A stretch of DNA of 64,000 nucleotides from contig CP036434.1 of the NCBI GenBank assembly GCA_007751475.1, positions 5,213,524 through 5,277,523 of the forward strand. The letters run 5' to 3'. The position numbers were made by a program, and so were the translations under genes. This stretch comes from Saltatorellus ferox. Its GTDB lineage: Bacteria; Planctomycetota; UBA1135; GCA-002686595. This document shows, in pieces, positions 1-8,684 of the stretch. A model generated the notes under the pieces. The model was given only the letters and a program-made list of their open reading frames with translations, made no database searches and had not been told where the DNA came from. Within the stretch, counting starts at the first letter, position 1, and each line of letters opens with the position of its first letter.

Positions 1-1
1 C

Positions 2-241
2 GCTGGCGTCCCGGCGGTTGGAGCACGCGTCATCGCGTCACCGGGTGCTGGCGCCTATCGGCTGGCTCCAAAGTCATGGCGCTCGGCCGTCACGGACGAC
101 GCCGGTGACTTCCAGGTCTTCGCGCTCGGCCACTTCGGGGGCGAGGAGACGCTCGAACTCACCGTGGAGTCTGGCCCATGGGGCCCGCGAACGGTGTTCA
201 CCATGAACCTCTTGGGTCATGGGACGCTGACTCTCGAGTGA
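2..241 (+). CDS. Partial CDS: 3' end of a carboxypeptidase-regulatory-like domain protein
   Basis: The frame is open from the window edge to a TGA at 239-241 and codes for about 79 residues with no start in view. The segment reads as one beta-sandwich repeat of the carboxypeptidase regulatory-like type: a 'VPAVGARVIASPG' strand, then the 'VTDDAGDFQVFALG' motif, then a hydrophobic last strand ending in GTLTLE. The same repeat builds the outside parts of the sigma fusions and the large anchored protein elsewhere in this window, so this is probably the tail of a similar protein. Codons are strongly GC-ending in this frame. What lies upstream, and whether it includes a sigma domain, cannot be seen. 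Confidence 0.6.
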   Translation, partial: AGVPAVGARVIASPGAGAYRLAPKSWRSAVTDDAGDFQVFALGHFGGEETLELTVESGPWGPRTVFTMNLLGHGTLTLE

Positions 242-274
242 ACCTCGCTGGCTCCCCATCGCTGGCGCACCGCG

Positions 275-340
275 AGGCGGTACCGAACCTGGCAATACCG
301 AACCCGACCCAAATCCGCCACGTTCCCGCTGGTGGAGATC
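275..340 (+). repeat. GGCGGTACC-family repeat, half element
   Basis: This unit reads AGGCGGTACCGAACC, a second decayed copy of the same head, then ACCCGACCCAAATCCGCCACG and a GGTGGAGA tail. It is nearly identical to the unit at 2209-2272 and matches the left arms of the full palindromes at 8523-8621 and 10138-10236. The opposite arm is missing, so it cannot fold into the full hairpin. The rest of 242-568, up to the next gene start, holds no gene I can support; it ends in a pyrimidine-rich run just before the ATG at 569. Confidence 0.6.
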
Positions 341-568
341 GTGATAGGGATCAACACGGGAGGTCTGTCGAGTAGCGTCGCGCGGAGCGTATAGCGTCCC
401 AGCGGTGCGATTCCACGCGCACAGCCAAGATCCGCAAAACCGCATTCTGTGGCGCAGACTCCTGGCGAGAGCCCAATCTGCCGTTACACATGCTGGAGCA
501 TGGGGTACCGTGGTGGTGGCGCACCTTCTCGCGCCAAAAACTCCCGCAACCCTCCTCCCTCGCTTCCC

Positions 569-2149
569 ATGCACCTGAATCCCCTCTCCGTGGGGCGCCT
601 CGCCGTATTTTTCCTCGGTCTGCCCGGCCTCTCGCTTTCGTCTGCGGCGCCGCGCGCCGCGCTGCCACTCACCCCTTGGGCCGACGTCTGGGTCAACCCA
701 GTCAGCGGCTCCGACGCCAGTGTCGGGACGTCGGCGTCGACGGCGCTGAAGACTCTGCTCGAAGCCGTGAGTCGCGTCTCGGCTGGCGACACCGTTCATC
801 TCTTGCCTGGCACCTACGCCGAGGCCACGGGCGAGATGTTTCCCATCGTGATTCCTGCGGGAGTTCGTCTCGAGTCAACCGCAGGCCGCAACGTGACCAC
901 GATCGATGGAAGAGGCGCCTCCAGTCCCGCCACCTATATCTTCGACTGCCGCCCCGGATCCACCTTGGCAGGCGTCACGCTCCTGAGAGATAGCCAGGAT
1001 CATCTCGGCTTCACCATAGGTGATGCCAGCACAACGCAGCTCATCGAAGACGTCGAGTTCGTGGGCGGAGCGGCTGTCCTTCAGACGGAGAACAGCTACT
1101 TCCAGTTCGATCGGTGCGCCATGCGCTCACAGACGACTGCGTCCGTATCCGTCCGAACCCAGAGCGACCTGGATGAGCTTCACCTTCGGTTGAACGACTG
1201 CGAGCTCTCTGGATCTCCGGACGGTGTGAAAGCGCAATTCACGGCCCTCAATGACGCAAGCATTGAGCTCGAACGTTGCCGCATGGTCGACGGCGGAATC
1301 GCGATCAACCTCTACAGCGCTAGCTACACGACCCCAAAGCTTGCCCTACGCAACTGCCTGATCGCCCGGAACGGGACAGGCATTCAGATCGGAGACGGGG
1401 GCTTGCTGCTCTACACCCAGGTGAACATCGAGCATTGCACGATCACCGACCATGTGCGATACGGCATCGACATCAGGGAGACCAACTTTCCTGAGTCGGG
1501 CATTCACTCCTCGATCATCACGGGCAGCGGGTACTCGGACGTCAGGGTTCAGGCCTACGGCGTGCCGATCAGGATGCGTCACTCACTCGTGGAGGACGGC
1601 GGATATCAGGCTCACAGCAGCAACCTGTCAGGTGACCCCGGATTCATGGCGGCGAGCATCGGGAACTACTCGTTGCGCGCTGATTCTGTTTGTCTTGACA
1701 AGGGGCTCAGCGGTGTCCCGTCGTCGAGCACGGACTTGGACGGGAGACCTCGATCGATGGATGGGGACCTGGACCTCGGACCTGCTCCGGACATGGGTGC
1801 GCTGGAGCATGCGCCACTCGCGGGACCCGACGCGATCGAGATTGGCCAGCAGGCCCTGTTCGGGCTCAGCGGTCCACCCGGTAGCTTCTCGACGCTCATC
1901 ATCGCCCCGGGCGGCTACGCTTCCTTCGGCAACACCACGCCTTTTGGCCGGTTGTTCCTTCAACCAACCGGAGCGTTCCGGGTGACCCCCGTCATGACCA
2001 CGGGAGGCGCGCCTACCTGGGTAGATGTCTCGTCGATCATCGATCCAAGCTGGGTCGGAACCAGCATCGGCTTCCAGGCGCTCCCGAGATCCTTCGCCGC
2101 CCCCGCGGGTGGCGCGTATAGCAATCCGCTGCTGATTCCCGTTGAGTGA
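569..2149 (+). CDS. Secreted right-handed beta-helix protein (DUF1565-like)
   Basis: A 526-residue predicted secreted protein. I chose the ATG at 569 because it is followed directly by a signal peptide (MHLNPLSVGRLAVFFLGLPG); the longer reading frame adds a non-signal extension. Residues about 40-110 look like a DUF1565 N-terminal block, with 'WVNPVSGSDASVG' and 'GDTVHLLPGTYAEA'. Right-handed beta-helix repeats of the 'NCLIARNGTGIQI' type follow to about residue 400. A 'DLGPAPDMGALEHAP' motif comes next, then a C-terminal beta-rich domain with no catalytic signature. It is likely an extracellular carbohydrate-binding or surface protein; no enzymatic residues can be assigned. The start lies next to a C/T-rich stretch and has no Shine-Dalgarno sequence. 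Confidence 0.75.
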   Translation: MHLNPLSVGRLAVFFLGLPGLSLSSAAPRAALPLTPWADVWVNPVSGSDASVGTSASTALKTLLEAVSRVSAGDTVHLLPGTYAEATGEMFPIVIPAGVRLESTAGRNVTTIDGRGASSPATYIFDCRPGSTLAGVTLLRDSQDHLGFTIGDASTTQLIEDVEFVGGAAVLQTENSYFQFDRCAMRSQTTASVSVRTQSDLDELHLRLNDCELSGSPDGVKAQFTALNDASIELERCRMVDGGIAINLYSASYTTPKLALRNCLIARNGTGIQIGDGGLLLYTQVNIEHCTITDHVRYGIDIRETNFPESGIHSSIITGSGYSDVRVQAYGVPIRMRHSLVEDGGYQAHSSNLSGDPGFMAASIGNYSLRADSVCLDKGLSGVPSSSTDLDGRPRSMDGDLDLGPAPDMGALEHAPLAGPDAIEIGQQALFGLSGPPGSFSTLIIAPGGYASFGNTTPFGRLFLQPTGAFRVTPVMTTGGAPTWVDVSSIIDPSWVGTSIGFQALPRSFAAPAGGAYSNPLLIPVE

Positions 2150-2661
2150 CCCGAGGCGACGCGCGGTCTGGAGGGTCCGCCGCCCCGACGCAACCTCCAG
2201 CCGCCCATGGCAGTACCGAACCTGGCGGTACCGAACCCGACCCAAAGCCGCCACGTTCCCGTTGGTGGAGAGACACCTCTGACGGATATGACCTCCAAGC
2301 GAGATGGCGACGCGAGGACCGCGTCGACGAGCCGCTGGCGCGCCTCCGCGTTCGCCAGCGCCACGGACGCCGAAGGAAGCTCCTGCCTGCCCGGAACGGA
2401 CCCGATGGCGCGCAAGGACTTGATCGAGGGCGAGTCCGCGGGTGATGCACGACGGCGGGACGTTCGCACCAACGACGACCTCGAAGTCCTCCTCCACATC
2501 ACGATCGAGCCGCATCCTGTTCCGGCAGAGCATGTGCAAGAGCGCTCAGGGTGCCCGTCGCTCGAGGCTTCGACCTCCAGCTACGGATAGGCGCTTTTGC
2601 GACGGCCCAGCACCAGGGCGGAGGGCCGAGCGCTGCGCGCGGCACGGTCCTGCGCAGACTC
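2150..2661. other. Intergenic stretch with a half repeat and a possible gene remnant
   Basis: This gap between convergent genes carries the half repeat at 2209-2272. To its right, about 2290-2445 read on the minus strand has strongly GC3-biased codons giving 'ALANAEARQRLVDAVLA', which looks like former coding sequence. The frame has no convincing start or stop, and I do not recognise a family. I see nothing else supportable here. It may be a gene fragment left beside an inserted repeat, which is an inference from codon bias only. Confidence 0.3.
2209..2272 (+). repeat. GGCGGTACC-family repeat, half element
   Basis: The sequence contains CAGTACCGAACC followed by GGCGGTACCGAACCC, then GACCCAAAGCCGCCACG and GTTGGTGGAGAGA. 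It is the closest relative of the unit at 275-340. Like that copy it is a single arm, not a complete palindrome. Confidence 0.65.
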
Positions 2662-5220
2662 CTAGGGCCGAAGCACGGTGACGGTTTCTGGCGCAAGCTG
2701 CAGGTTCATTCGCCCGACGTCGCGCGTCCCTTCGAAGAGCACCAGCGTCGCCGCGACCTCGCTAACGGAGAGGACCTCGGACTGCCCATTTCTCAGCGGG
2801 ACCGTCATGGACCCGCTGCTCCCATTCGCCATATGCATGGACGCCTGAAGGCGCCGCCCGTCGGCATCCAGGATGTGCGCTGACGTGGCCCCTTCGTATG
2901 GGCCGGCGGCCTCGATGCGGAAGTGGCATCGGCGCGGGACTCGGATCTTTATCGATGCGGGGTCGTACTCCTCCGGGAACTCGTAGGTCCCTGGAACCAC
3001 GCTTTCCCCGGAGTACCCGAGGTACACGTCGCTTCCTGGCACCGCCTCGAGCGAGAACTCACCTGCGTCGTTCGTCACGGTCGTGGGTCCAGGCATGGAC
3101 GAGTGTCCTGTCGCGCTGATGGAGGTGGGTAGCGACACGCTGAGCCGTACGCCGGGCAGCGGCTGCCCGCCCAGGCCGAGGACCACGCCGTGAAGATCTT
3201 GCACGTCATCCAGATCCGCATGGAGCACTGCATCAAGAGATCCGCCGAGCGCGCGAGCGGACGCATGCCGAAGGGTCCTCCTTTCGTGCGCTTGTACCCT
3301 GTACTCGCGTGGGTACAGGCCCGTCAGAACGAACCGTCCCTCTCCGTCGGTCATCACCCTCGGATGGGCCGTTCGGGCCAGCGCCTCTGCGGAGTCGATC
3401 GGGATGGTGTACTGACTGATCTCTGTCTCGTCGAGCACGTCGACGAGCCAGCCGGCACACGGCGCACCTGCGGCATCGACGACCCTCCCTCGAATCTCGA
3501 GCGCCTCTTTTCCCAGGACGAGTTCGACGGGGCCAGGGGGCGTCGCTGCCGCTTCGAGGCGTTCACCGAAGTCGGGGAGGATGGCCGGCTGGAATCCGGC
3601 TTTCGCGGCGCAGAGCGGCGTGGTGCTGGCCAAGCGGGGAATGGGGAGGCGGAACAGTCCGCCCGCAAGGGAGGTTGTTCGGCTCGACGCCAACTGCACA
3701 CGGGCTCCCTCAACGGCCATCCCCTGATGGTCGAGGACCACCCCTTCGAGCATGGGCTGCTCCGTCTCATCGGGCCTCGCCAGCTCGATGACCATGGGCC
3801 ACTCCATGTCGTCGAGCGCGACGCTCTTTCCTATGAAGCCATCTGCGAACACGGACAAGCGCAAGCCAGGAGCGACAGGGAAGCGCTCGAGAGCCACGCG
3901 TCCATCTGCATCGGACAAGCACGCGATGTGCGTCCAGCGCGTCATGTCTAGCGCGTATGGGAATCCATGGAACGCCTCGCCCTGGGGGCTGAGGCGCATG
4001 CTAGCTCCGACGATGGGGGCTCCTCCGGAGTCCTGGACCCTGCCCTTGATCGACTGAACGCGGGCCGCGACCACCAGGTGCTCGCGCTCCTGGTTCATTT
4101 CGTCAACGCAGCTCGGACGAATCGTGATCCAGTCATCGTCCTCCACGCGAAGGCAGGAGTCGTCGGACGTACTGTTCCAGCGCGGCCCAGATCCCGACGG
4201 GAGGTACTGCAGCTCGAAGCGACCGTCTCCGCCTGTGCGAGCGGACGCCAATCTATCCTGCCCTATGAAGGAAACGTCGACGTCGCCGATCGGCTCCCCG
4301 CGCATGTTGATGGCCTTCCCGCGAACCGAGATGGGCTCGGGGCGCGGTGTGGCCATCGAGTCCTCCTCGGCTTGAACCCGCGTGGTCAGCTCCGTGCGCG
4401 TGGTAGGGGCGGCAGGCCTGGAGGCGGGGGGCGGGGCCAGTCTGGAAGTGGTGTCGGCCAGCAAGCTGTCGGAGGCCGCCACGATGCGATCCTGTGCCCC
4501 GGGTGACGGCTGGTTCGGTTTCCACAAGAACATCGACGCTCCCCACCCGCCGAGAAGTACGACACCCAAAGCCGCTACCAGTTTGACGTTTGCACTCATG
4601 ATCCACGCTCCCGCGACACTTCCTGGTCCCATCGTGCTGACGAGCGAAGTGCTCGCCGGCGCCATGATCGTTTCCTTGAGGCCCGCCAGCGGCAGCAAGG
4701 CCGTGCACCAGCTGTGGCGGTCGCCGTAGTCTCTGTCGAGCTCGAGACGCAGCTTGTCGAACGCTCGCTGAAGCCGGCTATGGACGGTCTTGAGGGGCAC
4801 GCCCAGCCGCTCAGCGATCTCTGGCGGCGATAGATCCTCGAAGAACCGCAGCAGCACAACGCCACGGAACGGTTCATCGAGCTTCAGTACGTGACCTACG
4901 ACCTCCCGCTGAACGGAGGCTCGTCTCGCGAGCTCCTCCAGATCCGACTGCGACTCAGGCTTGCTGGCCTTGCGCTCGCGCTCGCGCCGCCTCCCCTCGC
5001 TCCGACCCATCTGGCGCGCCTGATTACGAATCACAGTCGACCACCATCCGCGCAGATTCGTCGCCGTCTTGGGGGGCCTCCTGAGGGCCACGAGCCAGCC
5101 CTCCTGCACGACGTCATCCGCTCGGCTGGGGTCCGTGATCAGGCGTCGCGCCATGGCGCGTACCCATTCGGAGTGCGCCAGCATCGATTCGATGCGCTGT
5201 GAGTCTTGTTCGGGGGTCAT
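2662..5220 (-). CDS. ECF sigma factor fused to a membrane-anchored carboxypeptidase-regulatory-like ectodomain
   Basis: An 852-residue protein in three parts. Residues about 10-80 are sigma-70 region 2, with 'DPSRADDVVQEGWLVAL'. Residues about 105-160 are region 4, with a helix-turn-helix 'SPPEIAERLGVPLKTVHSRL'. A linker leads to one transmembrane helix at about 210-233 ('LVAALGVVLLGGWG'). After it come about five carboxypeptidase-regulatory-like beta-sandwich repeats (for example 'GRVQDSGGAPIVGASM' and 'GRVVDAAGAPCAGWLVDV'), predicted outside the membrane. A normal ECF sigma factor is under 200 residues. The layout suggests a membrane-tethered transcription factor whose outside part senses a ligand or envelope state, with release perhaps needing proteolysis; that is inference. 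No separate anti-sigma gene is adjacent. Two more genes of this design lie at 10930-13917 and 61278-64000. Confidence 0.85.
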   Translation of the reverse strand: MTPEQDSQRIESMLAHSEWVRAMARRLITDPSRADDVVQEGWLVALRRPPKTATNLRGWWSTVIRNQARQMGRSEGRRRERERKASKPESQSDLEELARRASVQREVVGHVLKLDEPFRGVVLLRFFEDLSPPEIAERLGVPLKTVHSRLQRAFDKLRLELDRDYGDRHSWCTALLPLAGLKETIMAPASTSLVSTMGPGSVAGAWIMSANVKLVAALGVVLLGGWGASMFLWKPNQPSPGAQDRIVAASDSLLADTTSRLAPPPASRPAAPTTRTELTTRVQAEEDSMATPRPEPISVRGKAINMRGEPIGDVDVSFIGQDRLASARTGGDGRFELQYLPSGSGPRWNSTSDDSCLRVEDDDWITIRPSCVDEMNQEREHLVVAARVQSIKGRVQDSGGAPIVGASMRLSPQGEAFHGFPYALDMTRWTHIACLSDADGRVALERFPVAPGLRLSVFADGFIGKSVALDDMEWPMVIELARPDETEQPMLEGVVLDHQGMAVEGARVQLASSRTTSLAGGLFRLPIPRLASTTPLCAAKAGFQPAILPDFGERLEAAATPPGPVELVLGKEALEIRGRVVDAAGAPCAGWLVDVLDETEISQYTIPIDSAEALARTAHPRVMTDGEGRFVLTGLYPREYRVQAHERRTLRHASARALGGSLDAVLHADLDDVQDLHGVVLGLGGQPLPGVRLSVSLPTSISATGHSSMPGPTTVTNDAGEFSLEAVPGSDVYLGYSGESVVPGTYEFPEEYDPASIKIRVPRRCHFRIEAAGPYEGATSAHILDADGRRLQASMHMANGSSGSMTVPLRNGQSEVLSVSEVAATLVLFEGTRDVGRMNLQLAPETVTVLRP

Positions 5221-5459
5221 GGCTACCTAGAAAGTGCCACTCACCCTCCAGCTTCCCCCGGAATCGGCTGGGAATCTCCGAAGTGATGCGGCCGCGGGCC
5301 TGGGTGCCATTGGTTGCGTAGCGGGAGGAAGCCCTTGGGCGGACGAGGCGAGACTGACCTGCGGCCTGGTACGGACGTTGCACGTGCGCAGAGTATCGCG
5401 CCCCATCGCCGCTCTCACTCGACATCCGCGGAGCGCCCTCCTCCACCCCTCTCGCTCCC

Positions 5460-5951
5460 ATGATCAGCCTCCTTGCCCTCGCCATCGCCCTTCTGACGCT
5501 CCTGGCACCGTCGAGCACGCCCGAACCAGCCCAGCGCAGCGACGACGTGCCGCACGCGAAGCTGGCAGAGGAGAACGGGCGCCCGACTGCCAGGTGGGCA
5601 GGTCACGAGGAGGCCATTCTTCCCCTCCTGGGGGCCTGGCAGGCCACCGTGACCTTCGCCGACGGGGCCTCCGACGTCACGAACCTCGAGATCGAGCGCG
5701 CCGTCGAGTCCGAGACGGATGCCTCCGTCGGGCTCCTTTCCTTCGGCCCAGCTTCGGAGCGATTCCGCGGCCTCCTCACGGCACAGCGGGACGAAGCCGG
5801 CGTGATCTTCGCCAGTCAGGCCACGTGCCAGGATCCCCTCCTGGGAACCGCCACGCTCACCGGCCGAACCAGCGGGTCCACGCTGGAAGGCACGGCATTC
5901 CTGCCGGATCAGCAGCACCTGGTGACCTGGACGGCCGAGCGGATCGCGTAG
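5460..5951 (+). CDS. Hypothetical secreted protein
   Basis: A 163-residue protein with an N-terminal hydrophobic segment (MISLLALAIALLTLLAP) that looks like a signal peptide or anchor. The remainder is predicted beta-rich ('ILPLLGAWQATVTFADG', 'TATLTGRTSGSTLEGTAF'), which could be a small barrel or lipocalin-like fold. I do not recognise a family. The ATG follows a pyrimidine-rich run and no Shine-Dalgarno sequence is visible. The stop is 15 bases before yjbQ, so the two are probably cotranscribed. Confidence 0.6.
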   Translation: MISLLALAIALLTLLAPSSTPEPAQRSDDVPHAKLAEENGRPTARWAGHEEAILPLLGAWQATVTFADGASDVTNLEIERAVESETDASVGLLSFGPASERFRGLLTAQRDEAGVIFASQATCQDPLLGTATLTGRTSGSTLEGTAFLPDQQHLVTWTAERIA

Positions 5952-5966
5952 AAGCCTGTCGCGCCC

Positions 5967-6398
5967 ATGTCCATCACCCACCAGCAGACGACGCTACGGA
6001 TCCCGACGCGCGGGCGCTCGCTCGTCGACATCACCCGCGAGGTCGCTGACGCCGTGACGAACTCCGGCGTGCGAACCGGACTCGTGACCGTCTTCTGCAG
6101 GCACACCTCCGCGAGCCTCGTCATCCAGGAGAACGCGGACCCCAGTGCGGCCCGCGACCTTCTCGCCTGGTTCGAGCGACTCGCACCGGACGGTGATCCT
6201 CGATACACGCACACCGCAGAAGGTACGGACGACATGCCGTCTCACCTGCGGAGTGCGATCACCAGGACGTCCGAGACGTTGCCCATCACGAACGGACGGT
6301 TGAACGTCGGGACCTGGCAGGGCCTGTACCTCTTCGAGCACCGGACGTCGCCGCACTCGAGAGAGCTACTGGTTCATTGCCAGGGCCTGACGGAGTAG
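5967..6398 (+). CDS. yjbQ: YjbQ/UPF0047 family protein, secondary thiamine-phosphate synthase
   Basis: 143 residues, the usual length for the UPF0047 family. Conserved family segments are all present: 'VFCRHTSASLVIQENADP', 'THTAEGTDDMPSHLRSA', 'LPITNGRLNVGTWQGLYL' and 'FEHRTSPHSRELLV'. The histidines in these motifs form the presumed active or metal site. E. coli YjbQ has a weak thiamine-phosphate synthase activity; its physiological role is not settled. The protein is cytosolic. The 3' end is overlapped on the other strand by the nominal tail of the HAF-repeat reading frame, which is almost certainly not coding there. Confidence 0.9.
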   Translation: MSITHQQTTLRIPTRGRSLVDITREVADAVTNSGVRTGLVTVFCRHTSASLVIQENADPSAARDLLAWFERLAPDGDPRYTHTAEGTDDMPSHLRSAITRTSETLPITNGRLNVGTWQGLYLFEHRTSPHSRELLVHCQGLTE

Positions 6399-7251
6399 CG
6401 TGGCGGTACGTCAGTCCGCGTCCGACAGCGACTCGACGAGCCGGCGGCCCCGCGCCGCCGCCCGCCGCGGGCGTACTCCCGGTCGCGCGCGCAGCGAGGA
6501 AGAATCCGAACACATTCGCGGGGAGCGACGAGGCGTCGAGCCGCAACGCGTTCGCCGCTACGCTCGCCTTCCCGTTCACGTCAAGTCGCCCGATGCATCC
6601 GGTGCCGTTGGCAACCGCCGTGTCGCAGTAGGTCGTACCGATGGTGCTCGAGCGCCAGACGAACGCGCGCGACGACCCGTTGAGCGGATCGATGGTCCTG
6701 TACCCGACGATGACTCCGTTCTCAGAAATGTCGAGGGCGCCGCCCGCGGCCGTCCAGCGGAACGCGCGGTCCTGGCCACCGATCCTCATGCGGCCGACGA
6801 GGACCGTTCCGTCGTCGGAAACGGCCCGCGCATCGGCGAAGGTCGCTCCGGGGGTCACGAGATCGACGGCGCCGGTCGCGGCGGTCCAGTGAAACGCTCT
6901 TCCCATGAGACCGTTGCTCCAGTAGCCGGCCACGACAGTGCCGTCCGCAGAAACGCCGAGCGCCTCGCTGCTGCCCGACGCCTGCAAGGGTTGGAGACCC
7001 GTGGCCTCGGTCCAGCGGAACGCGCGCGCCCCCGACGGGCCGAATGACGCGCCGACGACGGTGGCCCCGTCCGAGGAGATCGCCCTCGCGGCGGAGTCCT
7101 CGAAGCCAGGCTGCGGAAGGATCTCGGTGTATCCGCACTGCGCCGCCCCCGCGGTTGCCGTAGCGAGCGCGAGGAAACCCTCGGTCAGGCGGCGCTTGCC
7201 TTGAAGGAGCGTGAGGGTGCAAGAGCGGACTCGAGCAAACCTTGTGTGCAT
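6286..7251 (-). CDS. Secreted HAF-repeat protein with a damaged C-terminal domain
   Basis: The nominal frame has 321 residues. A signal-like segment ('LTEGFLALATATAGAAQC') is followed by HAF-type repeats such as 'ARAISSDGATVVGASFG', 'ALGVSADGTVVAGYW' and 'ARAVSDDGTVLVG', each carrying a 'FRWT' or 'FHWT' strand. It then enters the C-terminal domain shared by several secreted proteins here ('GRLDVNGKASVAANALRL', 'NVFGFFLAARATG') but loses it near residue 260. The last 60 or so codons lack GC3 bias and lie antisense to yjbQ. A one-base shift would instead give a GC3-rich ending 'GRRLVESLSDAD' with a stop at 6411-6413, beside a GTGGCGGTAC repeat end. The true 3' end is therefore about 6411 or the gene is truncated. 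Confidence 0.6.
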   Translation of the reverse strand: MHTRFARVRSCTLTLLQGKRRLTEGFLALATATAGAAQCGYTEILPQPGFEDSAARAISSDGATVVGASFGPSGARAFRWTEATGLQPLQASGSSEALGVSADGTVVAGYWSNGLMGRAFHWTAATGAVDLVTPGATFADARAVSDDGTVLVGRMRIGGQDRAFRWTAAGGALDISENGVIVGYRTIDPLNGSSRAFVWRSSTIGTTYCDTAVANGTGCIGRLDVNGKASVAANALRLDASSLPANVFGFFLAARATGSTPAAGGGAGPPARRVAVGRGLTYRHATPSGPGNEPVALSSAATSGARRGTGPARSRRSTVRS

Positions 7252-7577
7252 GGGGCCTCGGGAAGAGAGGGTCCAAGAAACGTGGGTAAGAGCGGTCGAT
7301 CCCGACTGTATGGGCTTCCCCCCCGGTCTCGCAACGCCTTCGGCCCCGCCCTACCCCGCCACCCGACCCGGTGTGCCTCGATCCACGACCCGTCGGCCGG
7401 GGCACTCCAGAACGAGCACGCGGTAGCGCAGGGGCACGGCGGACTCACCGCGCTCCTCGGCGATCTCGAAAGCACTGCGCGGTCCTCGCGATCGCAGGTT
7501 GGCTGGGTTGGATCAGGGAATGGCCGGAATGAGGCCCATGGTGGTCCTCCCCGCATGTCCGCCGCGCACCGAGACGT
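7252..7577. other. Intergenic stretch with a possible coding remnant
   Basis: No complete gene is visible. Read on the minus strand, about 7375-7485 gives 'FEIAEERGESAVPLRYRVL' with GC3-rich codons and a stop near 7350, which suggests a remnant of a gene of unknown identity. The rest shows nothing I can name. Confidence 0.25.
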
Positions 7578-8489
7578 TCAGTTCGATGTCAGCACGTGGC
7601 GGAGCATGCGCGGGAGCCGCGCGCGCCAGCTGTCCTCGTTGTGCGCGCCGTCGACGTCCAAGGCGTGCACCCGATCGCCGCCGCGCTGGGTAAGCACTTC
7701 GAAGAGCGCGCGGCAGTGTTTGCGGATGGGCGGTTGTTCGTGGTGGCCGATGTCTGCCGCGATGCGCGGTACGATCGATGGGCTCTCTTGCGCGAGCCGC
7801 GTCAGGAAGCCGTCGTCGATCCAGGCAGATGGTGACAGCGCGACCGCTGCACCGAACACGCCTGGCCGTGTCAGCGCGCCGTACAGCGCCGAGAACCCGC
7901 CGATCGAGGAGCCGAGCAGGACCTGATCTTCGGCGGCGTGGGAGAGCGGAACGTGGCCGAGGAAAGCTCGCACCGCTGGCAAGACCTCGTGCTCGAGGAG
8001 ATCCAGGTAGAGATCTCCGCAGCCTCCGAACTCGATGTCACCGAGCCGGGCGCGGATCGGGACGTACTGGTCGGCGCGCGTGCTTGCGTGTACGCCGATC
8101 GCGACGACGACGGCGGGGCGCACGGCCCCCGAGCATAAGAGCCCATCCATTACACGATGCATCTGCAGCGTGCCAGACTGGTGGAGCGGCGAGACCGATC
8201 CGTGATTCGCGGGTTCGAAGGCCTTGTGTCCATCGTTGACGAGGACGATGGGCAGCGGCGTACTGCCGCGTAGCTCCGTGGCAGGCACATAGATCCGCAG
8301 TTGCCGCGCTCCGGCCAGCCGCTGGCCTTCCAGCAACAGGTTCTCGATCTCCCCGCGGAGGGCCTGCGGCATCACCAGCGCATGAAACTCCGGGCGGTCG
8401 TCATGGGCCCCGATGTGGCTCGGGGGATCGTGCGGAACGCGGCAACTCATCTTCGGGTGCTGGACGATATCCAGGACCGAGGCGCCCAT
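7578..8489 (-). CDS. Enterochelin-esterase-like alpha/beta hydrolase
   Basis: 303 residues resembling the Fes/esterase D-like group of alpha/beta hydrolases. A nucleophile elbow 'LLGSSIGGFSA' places the catalytic serine near residue 195. A late 'DVDGAHNEDSW' motif supplies the likely catalytic histidine near 283. The start of the core, 'LRIYVPATELRGSTPLPIVL', and 'VLVNDGH' are typical of these esterases, which cleave acyl or ester bonds in siderophores or small substrates. No signal peptide is seen, so it is probably cytosolic. An internal ATG at 8450 (MSCRVPHDP) is an alternative start, since the first 13 residues look weakly coding. The substrate cannot be told from sequence. Confidence 0.8.
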   Translation of the reverse strand: MGASVLDIVQHPKMSCRVPHDPPSHIGAHDDRPEFHALVMPQALRGEIENLLLEGQRLAGARQLRIYVPATELRGSTPLPIVLVNDGHKAFEPANHGSVSPLHQSGTLQMHRVMDGLLCSGAVRPAVVVAIGVHASTRADQYVPIRARLGDIEFGGCGDLYLDLLEHEVLPAVRAFLGHVPLSHAAEDQVLLGSSIGGFSALYGALTRPGVFGAAVALSPSAWIDDGFLTRLAQESPSIVPRIAADIGHHEQPPIRKHCRALFEVLTQRGGDRVHALDVDGAHNEDSWRARLPRMLRHVLTSN

Positions 8490-8522
8490 GGACAGTAATT
8501 ACGGACCGATGGACAGAGATCC

Positions 8523-8621
8523 TGGCGGTACCGAGCCTGACCCAAAGCCGCCACGTTTCCGATCGGGGAGAATCCCTTCGAATCGAAACGTGGCGGCTTA
8601 GGGTCGAGATCGGTACTACCA
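8523..8621. repeat. GGCGGTACC-family palindromic repeat, complete
   Basis: The left arm TGGCGGTACCGAGCCTGACC continues through AAAGCCGCCACGTTTCC. The right arm reads CGAAACGTGGCGGCTTAGGG and ends GGTACTACCA, an imperfect reverse complement, with about 12 bases between the arms. It fills the space between the divergent esterase gene (8489) and the small membrane protein gene (8685). It can form a long imperfect hairpin on either strand. Confidence 0.75.
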
Positions 8622-8684
8622 GAACGAGCCGTCTCCGCCCTGGACTGGCGGATTCGGATCGGGGATCGTACCGTCCGAGCGGCC

